Source of the DNA: Microscillaceae bacterium
GTDB lineage: Bacteria; Bacteroidota; Bacteroidia; Cytophagales; Microscillaceae
Length of the DNA: 64,000 nucleotides
Assembly: GCA_011390205.1 (NCBI GenBank)
Contig: JAABSX010000014.1
Span: 19,648 to 83,647 of the forward strand
Reading direction: 5' to 3'
The position numbers and the translations under genes were made by a program. The notes beneath the pieces are model-generated. The model ran no database searches. It was not told the DNA's origin and was given only the letters and a program-made list of their open reading frames with translations. Positions 8,672-17,464 of this stretch are shown here, in pieces (within the stretch, counting starts at the first letter, position 1; each line of letters begins with the position of its first letter).

Positions 8672-8904
8672 GGTATTGTGTTATAAGGTTTTCGATTTTT
8701 TTGTGTTCTAGGACTAAAATTACAAAAAAAAATCCAGAAAATCTAGTCCTAATAATGAAGATGTCTTTTTAATTTTATCCAACTTTTAATTGGAAAGGCT
8801 AAACCATTGATTTATAAATCATTGGAAAGTAATTCATTCACTTATCTTTACCAGAAATAAAGCAGGATTCAGTTGCTTTGAGTAGTGGCAGCAAAGATAT
8901 TACA

Positions 8905-10047
8905 CTAAAAACCGTGCAGATTTAGGTGCTCACTGTCTATAATCTCTACTATCTTCTTCATTTTCTTTTGAATCACCTCAAAGTGCTGTAAATCCTCTTC
9001 ACTTACAAACGTGATCGCCTTGCCAGGGTTTTCTGCACGCCCTGTCCGCCCGATTCGGTGTATAAAATCTTTGGGAGAGCGGGGCAGTTCGTAATTGATG
9101 ACACAAGGCAAGAACTCAATATCTATGCCTCGAGCCAGTAAATCAGTGGTTACCAGCACATTGAGTTTACCATTCTTAAAATCTTTGAGAGATTCTTTTC
9201 TATTGCCTTGTGTTTTTTTGCTATGAATGGCTCGGGCATCTATGCCATTTTTGATAAGTTTATTGCTCACTTGGTCTGCCTGATAGATAGAAGAAGTAAA
9301 GACGAGTACTTGTTTTATTTCGGATTTTTTGATGAGGTAGCGCAGCAGTGGGCCTCTTTTTTCATTGCTGACCTGATAGGCTTCTTGCTGGATGAGGTCT
9401 AGGCTTTGTTTTTCGGGGATAATCTCTATGACAAGTGCCTGCTGCATGATTACCTGTTGTATGCGCTGTATATCAGGGCTAAGTGTAGCCGAGAACAATA
9501 GATTTTGACGCTTAGGAGGCAGTAAATCCAGTATTTTGTCCATTTCTTCCTGAAAACCGAGGTGAAGCATTTTGTCTGCCTCATCTAATACAAGGGTATC
9601 TAAGTCTGCAAAATGCACAGCATTTGCCCTGTGCAGCTCTAGTAATCTTCCAGGTGTAGCGATTAGCACATTGCTGTGTTGGATAGACTGCATCTGAGGA
9701 TTGATAGAAACCCCTCCATGTATGGAGAGTGATTTGAATCTGAAGGGTAAAATTTCTCCAAATTTTTTGAATACTTCGCCTACCTGTATGGCGAGCTCTC
9801 GGGTAGGCACTAGCACCAGCACCTGAATGTGCCTACTTTTGGGTGCAGGTTTTCCTTCGAGATTGCTCAGAATAGGCAGCACATAACAGGCAGTCTTGCC
9901 TGAGCCTGTCTGTGCAATGCCAAGTATATCTTTTTTTGCAAGAATGGCAGGGATGGCCCTCTCTTGAATCGGGTAAGGTTTTGTATAGTTTTGGCTTTTG
10001 AGGGCGGCTACTAGATAAGGGGAAAGCCCCAAGGTATCAAAAGGCAT
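8905..10047 (-). CDS. DEAD-box ATP-dependent RNA helicase, RhlE-like
   Basis: A 380-residue minimal DEAD-box helicase with both RecA domains and almost no C-terminal extension. Motifs in order: Q motif YTKPYPIQERAIPAI, motif I AQTGSGKT (45-52), PTRELA, TPGRLLE, motif II DEAD (about 155-158), motif III SAT, the VLVTTDLLARGID segment, and motif VI HRIGRTGRAENPGKA. The opening FDTLGLSPYLVAALKSQNY is characteristic of the RhlE group, which remodels rRNA and mRNA structure. It lacks the basic tail seen in longer RhlE proteins. A second, larger helicase of the DeaD type lies at 33580. It appears to be a single-gene unit; a -10-like element lies just upstream (10074-10081). Confidence 0.92.
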   Translation of the reverse strand: MPFDTLGLSPYLVAALKSQNYTKPYPIQERAIPAILAKKDILGIAQTGSGKTACYVLPILSNLEGKPAPKSRHIQVLVLVPTRELAIQVGEVFKKFGEILPFRFKSLSIHGGVSINPQMQSIQHSNVLIATPGRLLELHRANAVHFADLDTLVLDEADKMLHLGFQEEMDKILDLLPPKRQNLLFSATLSPDIQRIQQVIMQQALVIEIIPEKQSLDLIQQEAYQVSNEKRGPLLRYLIKKSEIKQVLVFTSSIYQADQVSNKLIKNGIDARAIHSKKTQGNRKESLKDFKNGKLNVLVTTDLLARGIDIEFLPCVINYELPRSPKDFIHRIGRTGRAENPGKAITFVSEEDLQHFEVIQKKMKKIVEIIDSEHLNLHGF

Positions 10048-10350
10048 ATAGACTTAAATTTGAGTGATAGATACAAAGTTAAAAGGAATATCAGCAAGAT
10101 GGGGTGCATCAGCCTAAATTTGTTGTGAAATACAGATGAAGAGGTATTTAGAAGATGGGGGTGTTTTTGGTGATTCTAGCACTCGAAGCTATGCAGACAG
10201 CGCTATTTGCACAAGTGATGAATTATTTAAGGACTATGCGGATGGAAATAGATTTGTTGTTAAATTTTGGTTTGAGACCTAATATTGGAGAGTATGTTTT
10301 CTTGGGTGAGGAGAAATTTTGATTGATTGAGCTGTGGAGCATAAATAAAG
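10048..10350. other. Intergenic region between the helicase and the tRNA genes
   Basis: About 300 bases. The part next to the helicase holds its probable -10 element. A 55-codon open frame on the plus strand (10155-10322) is seen, but it has no family resemblance and no convincing start signal, so it is not called as a gene. The tRNA transcript must end here; no strong terminator hairpin was seen. Confidence 0.4.
10074..10081 (-). promoter_or_regulatory. Probable -10 element of the RhlE-like helicase
   Basis: The complement reads TAACTTTG, a match to TAnnTTTG, 27 bases before the ATG at 10047. No TTG is found at the ideal spacing. Confidence 0.4.
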
Positions 10351-10433
10351 TACCAGAAGTGGGACTTGAACCCACACGACCCGAAGGTCACAAGATTTTA
10401 AGTCTTGCGTGTCTACCATTCCACCATTCCGGC
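10351..10433 (-). tRNA. tRNA-Leu (anticodon UAA)
   Basis: An 83-base gene without an encoded CCA. Acceptor strands GCCGGAA and TTCTGGT pair with G-U wobbles and A is the discriminator. The D-arm region contains TGGTAGACA. The anticodon stem CAAGA/TCTTG encloses loop CTTAAAA, giving UAA. A short variable arm (TGACCTTCGGGTCG region) marks a class II tRNA, and the T-arm is GTGGG-TTCAAGT-CCCAC. It lies 33 bases after tRNA-Gly in the same transcript. Confidence 0.95.
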
Positions 10434-10466
10434 TTTTTATTAGATAGTGCGTATCGAATAAAAAAG

Positions 10467-10539
10467 AGCGAAAGACGGGGTTCGAACCCGCGACCTCGAC
10501 CTTGGCAAGGTCGCGCTCTACCAACTGAGCTACTTTCGC
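10467..10539 (-). tRNA. tRNA-Gly (anticodon GCC)
   Basis: A 73-base gene without an encoded CCA. Acceptor GCGAAAG pairs perfectly with CTTTCGC and T is the discriminator. The D-arm is AGCTCAGTTGGTAGAGCG. The anticodon stem CGACC/GGTCG encloses TTGCCAA, giving GCC. The T-arm is GCGGG-TTCGAAC-CCCGT. It is the first gene of the two-tRNA unit. Confidence 0.97.
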
Positions 10540-10563
10540 TTATATACTGTCGCTATCGGAGTA

Positions 10564-10594
10564 CAAAAGTAGTAGGGTAATTTTTAAATTCCAA
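10564..10594 (-). promoter_or_regulatory. Strong promoter of the tRNA-Gly/tRNA-Leu unit
   Basis: On the minus strand: TTG (complement of 10592-10594), a 20-base spacer, then TACTTTTG (complement of 10564-10571). This is a full match to the Bacteroidota consensus, ending 25 bases before the tRNA-Gly 5' end. Confidence 0.8.
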
Positions 10595-10613
10595 ATTTTT
10601 TCGTGAAAAAAAA

Positions 10614-12284
10614 TCAATTTTCATTTTTCTCCTGTTTTTCCTTTCTTTTTTTCTTGTTTTTAGGCTCTTTGCCAGTGTCAGCATCGGCGAGTTTTTCCTC
10701 TTCTAGTATTTGGTAGCTAAGTTTGGTGAGGTGAAATACTTTTTTGCCCAGTATCCCATCTTGGCTAGCACCTCCTTTGAGTCGTTGCTCACCGAAGAGT
10801 AAGTAATGATTGTCGTACCAGTGAATATACTCATTCCAAGTATTGTCATTGACGGCATAGTCTGCCAAGATGACTTTAATCTCTTGTTTGGTTTCTTTTT
10901 TGACCTCTCTGTATCTGTGGATTGATTTAGAGTAGATATCTGCATCTTTGATATAAGAAAGGATAAGGCTATCACCAAGATACCCTAGTGCTGTGATTTG
11001 CTTTCGTTCGGAGGCTTCTACTTTATCTATTGCCATGGAGTTATCCCAGAGTAATCTTCCTTTGGTATCAAAGCCACAAATGATGACATAATTGTACTGC
11101 AGGCTGAGGTTTGAGTTGTTTTGATAAGGATAAAAATTTCTGCCATAGCTATAAGGTGAGTTATAAAAAGTATTGTTGGCAGTGCCGTATCTTCCGAGCC
11201 CATAGCGCTGTATGTCATTGGTATTGGCATTAGAATTATAGTAGCCTTCCATAAGCATGATGAGCTGCCCATTGTATTCTATGAGTTCTTCTTGGAGGTC
11301 TATTTTCCTATTGAGGTTAAAATCTTTTCCTTTTTTTCGTTTTTTTTCTATTCTTTTTTGCCATCTGTCGGCGGTTTTTTCTCCATAATAATTGAAGAAA
11401 TTACCAAAATCTGTAAACTGATGATATTGAATGCTTTTTTGCTCTCCTTTTTCAAATTTAGCGACATAGACCCCCTGTGGTGTTTTTGCACAGTTGATGG
11501 AGTAAGTGCCGATGAGCATTTTTTGGAGATTGTCTTGGGTATAGACCAAACCCTCTCTGACTGTGCGTGTGCCCTTGTCTTTGATGAGCATTTGGTTGCC
11601 TATACCGATGAGCTGCGAATAAGGCTTGACCACTATCTCACAGCGGCGTGTATTGCTGGTGCTAATCACGAAATAAATCTGCTTATGCGCTACATCGGTC
11701 TGCACGAGTCTTACCTCTTCTTTGTTTTCATAAAATGCAGGAAGGACTTTGCTAAACTGATTTAAGAAATTAAAACTCATCACTACAGGTTTAGCACTAA
11801 ACTCCCCGATTACATAGGCATAGTCATCTATGGCATAGTAGAGGTTCACTTTAATCTTGACAGGGGGTGTAAACTGAAATACCTGCCCCTCACCTGTATA
11901 TACCTGTAGCTGAAAGATAGAAATCTCTAGGCTTGATTGGTCTTGCACAAAAAAATACAAATACTTATCCTTGTCAAAATAAGTGTATCTATTTTGAGTA
12001 AAAATATAGGGGATGACATAGCTCTGCTCTTTGAATATTTGGAGATTTTTATCAAAAAAAGACATTTTAAATTCCTTATCCTTGGCGTATCTCCAAGGCT
12101 CTGTCAGGTTGATAAGGATAAGCCCTTCTTTTCCGAGGGAAATTACCTCAAAATCATCTTCGTCTTGGCGTTTGGTAGGGATTTCATACCGTTGGCTGAC
12201 CAGCATCTGGGCGAGTAATTCGCACAGCCCTGCGGAAAACAAAGACATCATACAGACAAGAGTGAATTTTAAGAATATACGCAT
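10614..12284 (-). CDS. Large secreted protein of unknown function
   Basis: A 556-residue protein that I do not recognise. The N-terminus (MRIFLKFTLVCMMSLFSAGL, then CELLAQ) is a Sec signal peptide, probably cleaved after LLAQ. The body is rich in beta-forming, aromatic residues with repeated units of the type xxLYYxIDDYAYVIG and YNYVIICGFDTKGRLLW, resembling strands of a WD or Kelch-like propeller. The middle (about 345-385) is Asn/Tyr-rich (NSNANTNDIQRYG). The tail from about 535 is a highly charged lysine-rich stretch ending KEKQEKNEN. No catalytic motif is seen. It begins 26 bases after the tRNA promoter region in the same orientation and is probably transcribed on its own. Likely periplasmic or surface-exposed. 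Confidence 0.7.
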   Translation of the reverse strand: MRIFLKFTLVCMMSLFSAGLCELLAQMLVSQRYEIPTKRQDEDDFEVISLGKEGLILINLTEPWRYAKDKEFKMSFFDKNLQIFKEQSYVIPYIFTQNRYTYFDKDKYLYFFVQDQSSLEISIFQLQVYTGEGQVFQFTPPVKIKVNLYYAIDDYAYVIGEFSAKPVVMSFNFLNQFSKVLPAFYENKEEVRLVQTDVAHKQIYFVISTSNTRRCEIVVKPYSQLIGIGNQMLIKDKGTRTVREGLVYTQDNLQKMLIGTYSINCAKTPQGVYVAKFEKGEQKSIQYHQFTDFGNFFNYYGEKTADRWQKRIEKKRKKGKDFNLNRKIDLQEELIEYNGQLIMLMEGYYNSNANTNDIQRYGLGRYGTANNTFYNSPYSYGRNFYPYQNNSNLSLQYNYVIICGFDTKGRLLWDNSMAIDKVEASERKQITALGYLGDSLILSYIKDADIYSKSIHRYREVKKETKQEIKVILADYAVNDNTWNEYIHWYDNHYLLFGEQRLKGGASQDGILGKKVFHLTKLSYQILEEEKLADADTGKEPKNKKKRKEKQEKNEN

Positions 12285-12384
12285 TTTTTTATTTTTAAAA
12301 CAGATTAAGTGATGGTTTGTTTTGTGACTGCCCTCTTCGCTGAGGAAAGCAAAGCCTAAGATGTAATTAATGAAGATTCTTAGT

Positions 12385-12392
12385 TATCTTTG
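12385..12392 (+). promoter_or_regulatory. Probable -10 element of the GNAT-acyltransferase unit
   Basis: TATCTTTG matches TAnnTTTG and lies 43 bases before the ATG at 12435. The -33 region is poor. Confidence 0.45.
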
Positions 12393-12434
12393 AGTTTAAG
12401 TTAGTTATTCTCAACATAAAAAGCAATTTTTTTG

Positions 12435-12869
12435 ATGCTAGAAGTCAGATTAGTCCAAGATGAGTCACAAAAAAAGGTGGCCTTTCAAATTAGAGAAGAA
12501 GTATTTGTGAAAGAGCAAAATGTACCTCAAGATTTAGAGTACGATGAGTTTGAGGATGCTTCACGTCATTTTTTGGCTTATGCCGATGGCAAACCCTGCG
12601 GCACAGCACGCTGGAGAGAAACCAGCAAGGGCATCAAACTTGAGCGTTTTGCGGTGCTAGAAGATTTTAGAAGCGCACAGGTAGGCTCTGCACTCGTAAA
12701 AACCGTCTTAGAAGACATTCTTGCCCATTCAGGCTACACAGGGCAGATACTTTACCTGCATGCACAGCTCAATGCCATGCCCTTATACAAAAAATTTAAC
12801 TTTGAAATAGAAGGAGATGAGTTTATAGAAGCAGACATTCGCCACGTAAAAATGGTCTGGAATGGATAA
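12435..12869 (+). CDS. GNAT-family N-acetyltransferase
   Basis: A 144-residue acetyl-CoA-dependent N-acyltransferase of the ElaA/YjcF-like type. The beginning (VRLVQDESQKKVAFQIREEV, then FVKEQNVP) is the typical opening of this subgroup, where V(F/W)VxEQxVP is conserved. Next come GTARWR and LERFAVLEDFR, then the acetyl-CoA pyrophosphate loop as RSAQVGSALVK, a variant of the Q/RxxGxG/A motif. The C-terminal strand is LYLHAQLNAMPLYKKFNFE. The ATG at 12435 is chosen over the TTG one codon upstream. The target amine is unknown. It is followed 46 bases later by an acyltransferase on the same strand. Confidence 0.88.
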   Translation: MLEVRLVQDESQKKVAFQIREEVFVKEQNVPQDLEYDEFEDASRHFLAYADGKPCGTARWRETSKGIKLERFAVLEDFRSAQVGSALVKTVLEDILAHSGYTGQILYLHAQLNAMPLYKKFNFEIEGDEFIEADIRHVKMVWNG

Positions 12870-12915
12870 TCAACCTTATGATGAAAAACCTCTTAACCCA
12901 CCTCAATCAATCTAA

Positions 12916-13662
12916 ATGATGAAGAAAATCTTACAAAGGCTGTATTTTATCTGGATGGCGTGGTGGTTTGTCTTTGGATTTTTGCTGATATTGCCTTTTA
13001 TTTTGCTGATTTTACAAAGAGAAAAGTGGCATAAATACTACTATCCCCTCACATGGTTTTGGGCAAAAATGTTTTATACATTTAATCTGATACCTGTCCG
13101 AAAGGTTTGGCACTTCACCCCTTCCAAAAAACAGCAGTATGTCTATTGCCCCAATCACTTTGCTTTTTTGGATATTCCTATTCTGACACTTACCATGCCT
13201 GCTTTCTTTGCCTTTGTGGGCTTGCACGACCTCAAAAAGATTCCTGTCTTCGGCTATATGTATCGCAAAATCCACATCACCGTAGATAGGGCCAGTGCAA
13301 GAGATAGGTATGCTACCTTTCAAAAATCTAAGGAAGCTCTCACAAATGGCAAAAATTTGGTGATATTCCCCGAAGGAGGCATCTGGACAGAAGATTTTCC
13401 GAAACTCTCAGCCTTTAAAGAGGGGCCTTTCAGGATAGCCATAGAGACACAAGTGCCTATAGTGCCTGTTACGATTCCTTTTAACTGGAAAATGATGCCC
13501 GTATTTGATTACAAAAAATTGGCTTGGCACAGGCAAGAAGTGATTTTTCACGAGCCTATCCCCACAAAAGGAATGACTCTAAAAGATACCAAAGCCCTAC
13601 AGCAGCAAACCTATGAGGTAATCAATCAACAATTACGAGCCTCTCATCAAAGTAAAAAATAA
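12916..13662 (+). CDS. 1-acyl-sn-glycerol-3-phosphate acyltransferase (PlsC-type)
   Basis: A 248-residue member of the lysophospholipid acyltransferase superfamily. It transfers an acyl group from acyl-ACP or acyl-CoA to a lysophosphatidate or similar lipid at the inner membrane. An N-terminal membrane segment (about 9-33) precedes the HX4D catalytic motif as NHFAFLD (His81, Asp86). Later blocks are the conserved phosphate-binding FPEGGIW (about 151-157) and IVPVTIPF. In the usual PlsC consensus the third motif is FPEGTRS; here GTR is replaced by GGI, so it may be a paralogue rather than the main PlsC. It is probably co-transcribed with the GNAT gene. Confidence 0.9.
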   Translation: MMKKILQRLYFIWMAWWFVFGFLLILPFILLILQREKWHKYYYPLTWFWAKMFYTFNLIPVRKVWHFTPSKKQQYVYCPNHFAFLDIPILTLTMPAFFAFVGLHDLKKIPVFGYMYRKIHITVDRASARDRYATFQKSKEALTNGKNLVIFPEGGIWTEDFPKLSAFKEGPFRIAIETQVPIVPVTIPFNWKMMPVFDYKKLAWHRQEVIFHEPIPTKGMTLKDTKALQQQTYEVINQQLRASHQSKK

Positions 13663-13924
13663 ACACTTAGAAGCTAAATAATTACTTGATAATCAGATAT
13701 TTAGCCTTAAATAAAAAATTATTTTGATAAACATCTAAGCCAAAATAATTGGGATTATTCATTGGCTTACTCTAAAAATCTTATTTTTTTTGTAATTTGG
13801 TACGCTCAGTGTAAGCAATCTAACATAAAAGAGATAGCAGAAAATCTTGAAAAACAAGTAATTGACCTCATACAAAGACTCCAATATCTCACAATATTCA
13901 TCATTTATAAACAATAAAATTCAC

Positions 13925-14956
13925 ATGGCAAGTACAGAAACCAAATCTAAAGCAAAAAGCAAAGCAAAAACAGCATACCCCAAAGATACCTACATGTATT
14001 GGTACCGTAGTATGCTTCTACAGCGCCGCTTTGAAGAAAAAGCAGGGCAACTCTACCTCAAACAAAAAATTAGAGGCTTTTGTCATTTATACATCGGGCA
14101 AGAAGCCAGTACCTCAGGTGCAGCAAGTGCACTCCAAAAAGGCGATAAATGGATTACTGCGTACCGTGACCATGGGCATCCGCTCGCACTCGGCACTTCT
14201 CCCAACAAAATCATGGCAGAACTTTTTGCAAAAAATACAGGTGTATCAAGAGGGAAAGGCGGCTCTATGCACCTTTTTGACAAAGAAGTAAACTTTATGG
14301 GTGGCCATGGCATCGTAGGAGGGCAAATCCCACTAGGAGCTGGAATAGCTTTTGCCGAAAAATACAACAAAACCGATAACCTCTGTATCTGCTATATGGG
14401 TGATGGGGCTGTCAGGCAAGGTGCTTTTCACGAAGCTCTTAACATCGCAATGACTTGGAAACTCCCTGTTATTTATGTCATCGAAAACAACGGATACGCC
14501 ATGGGTACTTCCGTCAAACGGACTTCTAATGTTACAGAATTACACCAGCTCGGCGAAGCCTATGACATGCCCTCCGAAGGGGTAGATGCAATGAGCGTAG
14601 AAAATGTACATGAAGCCGTGGCACGTGCCGCCGAAAGAGCCAGAAAGGGAGATGGCCCTACTTTGCTGGAGTTTAAAACATACCGATTCAAAGGACACTC
14701 TATGTCTGACCCTGCCAAGTATCGCACCAAAGAAGAGCTAGAACATTACAAATCTCTGGACTCCATAGAGCAGGTGAAGCAGACCATCCTAAGTAAAAAA
14801 ATGTCCACAGAAGAAGAACTCAAAGCTATAGATGACGAAATCAAAGCACAGGTGCAAGAGTCGGTAGATTTTGCCGAAGACTCTCCCTACCCTGATGCAA
14901 GTGAAGCATTCGAGGATGTCTATGTGCAGACAGACTACCCCTTTATCAAAGAGTAA
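13925..14956 (+). CDS. pdhA: Pyruvate dehydrogenase E1 component, alpha subunit
   Basis: The E1 alpha subunit of a thiamine-diphosphate dehydrogenase complex, which decarboxylates pyruvate and passes the acetyl unit to the E2 lipoyl domain. The start at 13925 (MASTETKSKAK) is preferred over a TTG at 13862, giving 343 residues, the family norm. Visible are the opening YRSMLLQRRFEEKAGQLY, the RGKGGSMHLFD loop, and the ThDP motif running from GDGAVRQGAFHEALN to VIENN about 30 residues later. The phosphorylation-loop equivalent is RFKGHSMSDPAKYR. The beta subunit and E2 are not adjacent, so PdhA is encoded apart from its partners. A terminator follows directly. Confidence 0.93.
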   Translation: MASTETKSKAKSKAKTAYPKDTYMYWYRSMLLQRRFEEKAGQLYLKQKIRGFCHLYIGQEASTSGAASALQKGDKWITAYRDHGHPLALGTSPNKIMAELFAKNTGVSRGKGGSMHLFDKEVNFMGGHGIVGGQIPLGAGIAFAEKYNKTDNLCICYMGDGAVRQGAFHEALNIAMTWKLPVIYVIENNGYAMGTSVKRTSNVTELHQLGEAYDMPSEGVDAMSVENVHEAVARAAERARKGDGPTLLEFKTYRFKGHSMSDPAKYRTKEELEHYKSLDSIEQVKQTILSKKMSTEEELKAIDDEIKAQVQESVDFAEDSPYPDASEAFEDVYVQTDYPFIKE

Positions 14957-14986
14957 AAAAGAAGTGTCTTCTCATTCAAAAATATC

Positions 14987-15023
14987 AAAAGGTGCATTTA
15001 CAGGATTGTAACTGCGCCTTTTT
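14987..15023 (+). terminator. Terminator after pdhA
   Basis: AAAAGGTGCA (14987-14996) pairs with TGCGCCTTTT, allowing one G-U pair. An inner TACA/TGTA extends the stem, and TTTTTGCTTT follows. A good intrinsic terminator 30 bases after the stop codon. Confidence 0.75.
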
Positions 15024-15075
15024 GCTTTGATAATTGCCCTCACTGATACCCCACCTAACCCATAAACATCAAAAT

Positions 15076-15957
15076 ATGCACTATCAGAATTTAGGAAAAT
15101 CAGACTTAAAAGTAAGTCAAATCAGCCTAGGCTGTATGTCATTAGGTACTGAACATGCCTCTAATGCCAAAATTATCCAGCAAGCCTATGACCAAGGAAT
15201 CAATTTCTTCGATACCGCAGATTTGTATCATCAAGGGCAAAATGAAGAAAGCCTAGGAAAAGCGCTCAAACCCATACGCCAAAAGACCATCATAGCCACT
15301 AAAGTAGGCAACCAAATACGCAAAGATGGCACAGGCTGGGACTGGAATCCGAGCAAGGCTTATATCTTAGAATCTGTAAATCACAGCTTACGCCGCCTAC
15401 AGACTGACTATATAGACCTCTATCAGCTACATGGAGGCACTATAGATGACCCCATAGAAGAGAGCATAGAGGCTTTTGAGCAGCTCAAGAAAGAAGGCAA
15501 AATTCGATATTATGGTATCTCATCTATCCGCCCCAATGTAATCCGTGAATACATCCAAAAATCTAACATTACCAGCGTGATGATGCAATACAGTTTGCTA
15601 GACCGCCGCCCCGAAGAAACTTGCCTGGATTTACTCCAAGAGGCAGGCATCTCGATCATCAGCAGAGGCGCACTCGCCAAAGGATTACTCCTAGATAAAA
15701 AACCCATAGAATACTTAGATTATACCCAAGAGGAAGTAGCAAAAATACAACAGCGCAGCCAAGCACTGGGCAAGCCCTTGGCACAAGCCATCACATTTGT
15801 GCTGCAGCAGCCTGCCATCACATCAGCGGTGATAGGCATACGCACAATGGCACAGCTCAAAGATGTCTTAAATGCAGCTTATGATGAGATAAAAGAAGAA
15901 GCCCTAACACAACTAAGAAAGGTACTAAAGCCCAAGCAATATGATGAACACCGATGA
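15076..15957 (+). CDS. Aldo/keto reductase
   Basis: A 293-residue NADPH-dependent oxidoreductase with the (beta/alpha)8 fold. The start at 15076 (MHYQNLGKSDLKVS) matches the usual beginning of the family; a TTG at 15034 would add 14 poorly fitting residues. The catalytic tetrad is complete: Asp46 and Tyr51 in FFDTADLYHQG, Lys76 in IIATKVG, His119 in YQLHGG. The cofactor end contains ITSAVIGIRTMAQLKD. The pattern is that of the YhdN/general stress protein 69-like group, which reduces aldehydes such as methylglyoxal; the true substrate is unknown. It stands alone between two terminators. Confidence 0.92.
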   Translation: MHYQNLGKSDLKVSQISLGCMSLGTEHASNAKIIQQAYDQGINFFDTADLYHQGQNEESLGKALKPIRQKTIIATKVGNQIRKDGTGWDWNPSKAYILESVNHSLRRLQTDYIDLYQLHGGTIDDPIEESIEAFEQLKKEGKIRYYGISSIRPNVIREYIQKSNITSVMMQYSLLDRRPEETCLDLLQEAGISIISRGALAKGLLLDKKPIEYLDYTQEEVAKIQQRSQALGKPLAQAITFVLQQPAITSAVIGIRTMAQLKDVLNAAYDEIKEEALTQLRKVLKPKQYDEHR

Positions 15958-16005
15958 AATTAGATAGAATGTTTTTTAGGAAAGGGGACTGAAATTAACT
16001 ACAAA

Positions 16006-16036
16006 AAAAAAGCCTTCAAACAATTTTGAAGACTTT
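16006..16036 (-). terminator. Terminator between convergent genes
   Basis: On the minus strand, AAAGTCTTCAAA and TTTGAAGGCTTT form a stem that is complete with one U-G pair and is followed by a run of T residues, ending the secreted-protein gene at 16063. On the plus strand the same hairpin has one mismatch and could also stop the aldo/keto reductase transcript. Confidence 0.75.
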
Positions 16037-16062
16037 AAATTACAGATTTTCGCTAGGTCAAA

Positions 16063-16419
16063 TCATTCATAGCAGTCTAGCATCATATCAGTAGTGATGT
16101 GAACTATCTCATCATCACTGATATACATTTGTGTTACTTTGCATTCATCTCCATCTTCATCTACGATTTTCAAATCCCAATACCCTTCTTTGGGTACAGT
16201 AATCGTGATGGCCTGTCCATTTATCAAAACAGATTGCCCGCTCATCTCAAGCAAATCTTCACCCCAAGACTCATAATCTGAAGCTGTCATATACATTTCA
16301 TAAAATGTCCATTCAGAATCATTTTGCAATGTAATAGTAATTTGCGCATCTGCTCTATTAAAAGCACTAAATAAGAAACAGATAGATACGAATCCAAATA
16401 ACAAGAGGTTTTTTTTCAT
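16063..16419 (-). CDS. Small acidic secreted protein, unknown function
   Basis: A 118-residue protein with a clear Sec signal peptide, MKKNLLLFGFVSICFLFSAF followed by NRADAQ, probably cut after ADAQ. The frame is open to 16560, but the upstream part is low-complexity and the start at 16419 gives a textbook signal. The mature region (about 90 residues) is strongly acidic and beta-rich, with segments ITITLQNDSEWTFYEMYMTA, ITVPKEGYWDLKIVDEDGDE and CKVTQMYISDDE, and two cysteines. ITxTLQNxSxxTFYExYxT hints at a small beta-sandwich binding protein of the kind that senses or buffers cations, but this is only an impression. No neighbour is co-directional and close. Confidence 0.65.
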   Translation of the reverse strand: MKKNLLLFGFVSICFLFSAFNRADAQITITLQNDSEWTFYEMYMTASDYESWGEDLLEMSGQSVLINGQAITITVPKEGYWDLKIVDEDGDECKVTQMYISDDEIVHITTDMMLDCYE

Positions 16420-16855
16420 AATTACAATATTTAATTTAGAACAGTTTGTATAATAGCAAGATAAACGACTCGAAAAATAATAAGTTACAAAAAAATAAAA
16501 AAAAACATGTCCATAAAAATTTAAAGAATTGCTCTGTAGAATGTACCTAAAACTCGCCAAAAATTTCTCAACCTCATCCCATCTGTTTTAAAACAACCGA
16601 GGACCTAGAGTAATCTTCTCAGCCAAGTCAAACCAAACAAAGACCCTCCTATCTGATACACTCAGCCTGAGCACTGGACTTACATACCCCTCTAAGTACG
16701 GCTACCACCTAACATCTGAAGCATTCTCCTCTCTTTCACACACCTTGCGGCAGTAGAGAGTTGGGCTGCAGCCACACCTGAAACGGATTTTGAAACCAGC
16801 CTTCAGGCTATACGCATTATGAAAAAAAGAGATGATGAAAAAAATAATTTTAAGA
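16420..16855. other. Unexplained intergenic region with unusual composition
   Basis: 436 bases without a gene. From about 16560 to 16810 the base composition changes: it is less AT-rich and pyrimidine-rich on the plus strand, unlike other spacers in the window. It contains the perfect palindrome GGCTGCAGCC and, on the minus strand, CCTGAAGGCTGG, with TTTCAGG able to pair with CCTGAAG. No tRNA, riboswitch or reading frame was recognised. It could be a structured RNA or a decayed gene. Confidence 0.3.
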
Positions 16856-17260
16856 CTAACCCAAACGGCTGGTATATTCTAAAATGATTAGAAAGGACAA
16901 AAGGGACATCCCCCAAAGAGCAAGATAGCTGATAAAGAAAACTTTGAACAGGCTCGAGACCTCATATTTAGAAAAAAATTGATGAATCTTCACAAAGCGA
17001 TTCTCGTGAATAAAGCATTGATAGATGAGTAGCTGCACTACTACTCCCACAAACAAAATCGTGAAGTCATGAGATGAGCTTACAAATAAACTCACAAAAC
17101 GCACCCAGCCGAAGCTTGCCATCAGGGCATACAAGTTAAATAAATAGATGTAAATAGATATAGAAAAAAGAAGCATAGCCATAAAAGCCGCTCGCCCTGC
17201 AGGCTGCACAGGATAAAAAAACATAAAAAATCTATAAAAGATATATTCTAGCAGCTTCAT
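16856..17260 (-). CDS. Small integral membrane protein, unknown
   Basis: A 134-residue protein of no recognised family with about four transmembrane segments: roughly 22-45 (AAFMAMLLFSISIYIYLFNL), 50-62, 68-85 (FTILFVGVVVQLLIYQCF) and 106-128 (FFISYLALWGMSLLSFLIIL). Loops are short and carry positive residues near the N-terminus. A minus-strand -10-like element (complement of CAAAATTA at 17332-17339) lies about 70 bases upstream. It probably sits in the inner membrane; nothing in the sequence points to a function. Confidence 0.55.
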   Translation of the reverse strand: MKLLEYIFYRFFMFFYPVQPAGRAAFMAMLLFSISIYIYLFNLYALMASFGWVRFVSLFVSSSHDFTILFVGVVVQLLIYQCFIHENRFVKIHQFFSKYEVSSLFKVFFISYLALWGMSLLSFLIILEYTSRLG

Positions 17261-17464
17261 AATGTATTCAAAACCTATCTATTCGTGTGTTTTTTATCCC
17301 TGTTATGTGAAACCTGAAAATCAACCCACATCAAAATTACACTAAAAAATGGCTTCTGAAAACTTTTTTTGCTATATTTCGTATTACCCTCGCTTTTTTA
17401 AGAAAAAACCACCCATCCAAATCTATGTGCCAAGAGGTGGCACCGCTCTCTTTTTTGTGTAAAC

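Noticed and set aside
10155..10322. 55-codon plus-strand open frame between the helicase and the tRNA genes
   Set aside because: No family resemblance, no promoter or ribosome binding site, and the frame runs up against the tRNA region; likely chance.
17427..17443. Hairpin GTGCCA/TGGCAC after the VWA-like gene as a terminator
   Set aside because: On the minus strand, the side relevant for this gene, no T-run follows closely, so it is not listed as a feature.
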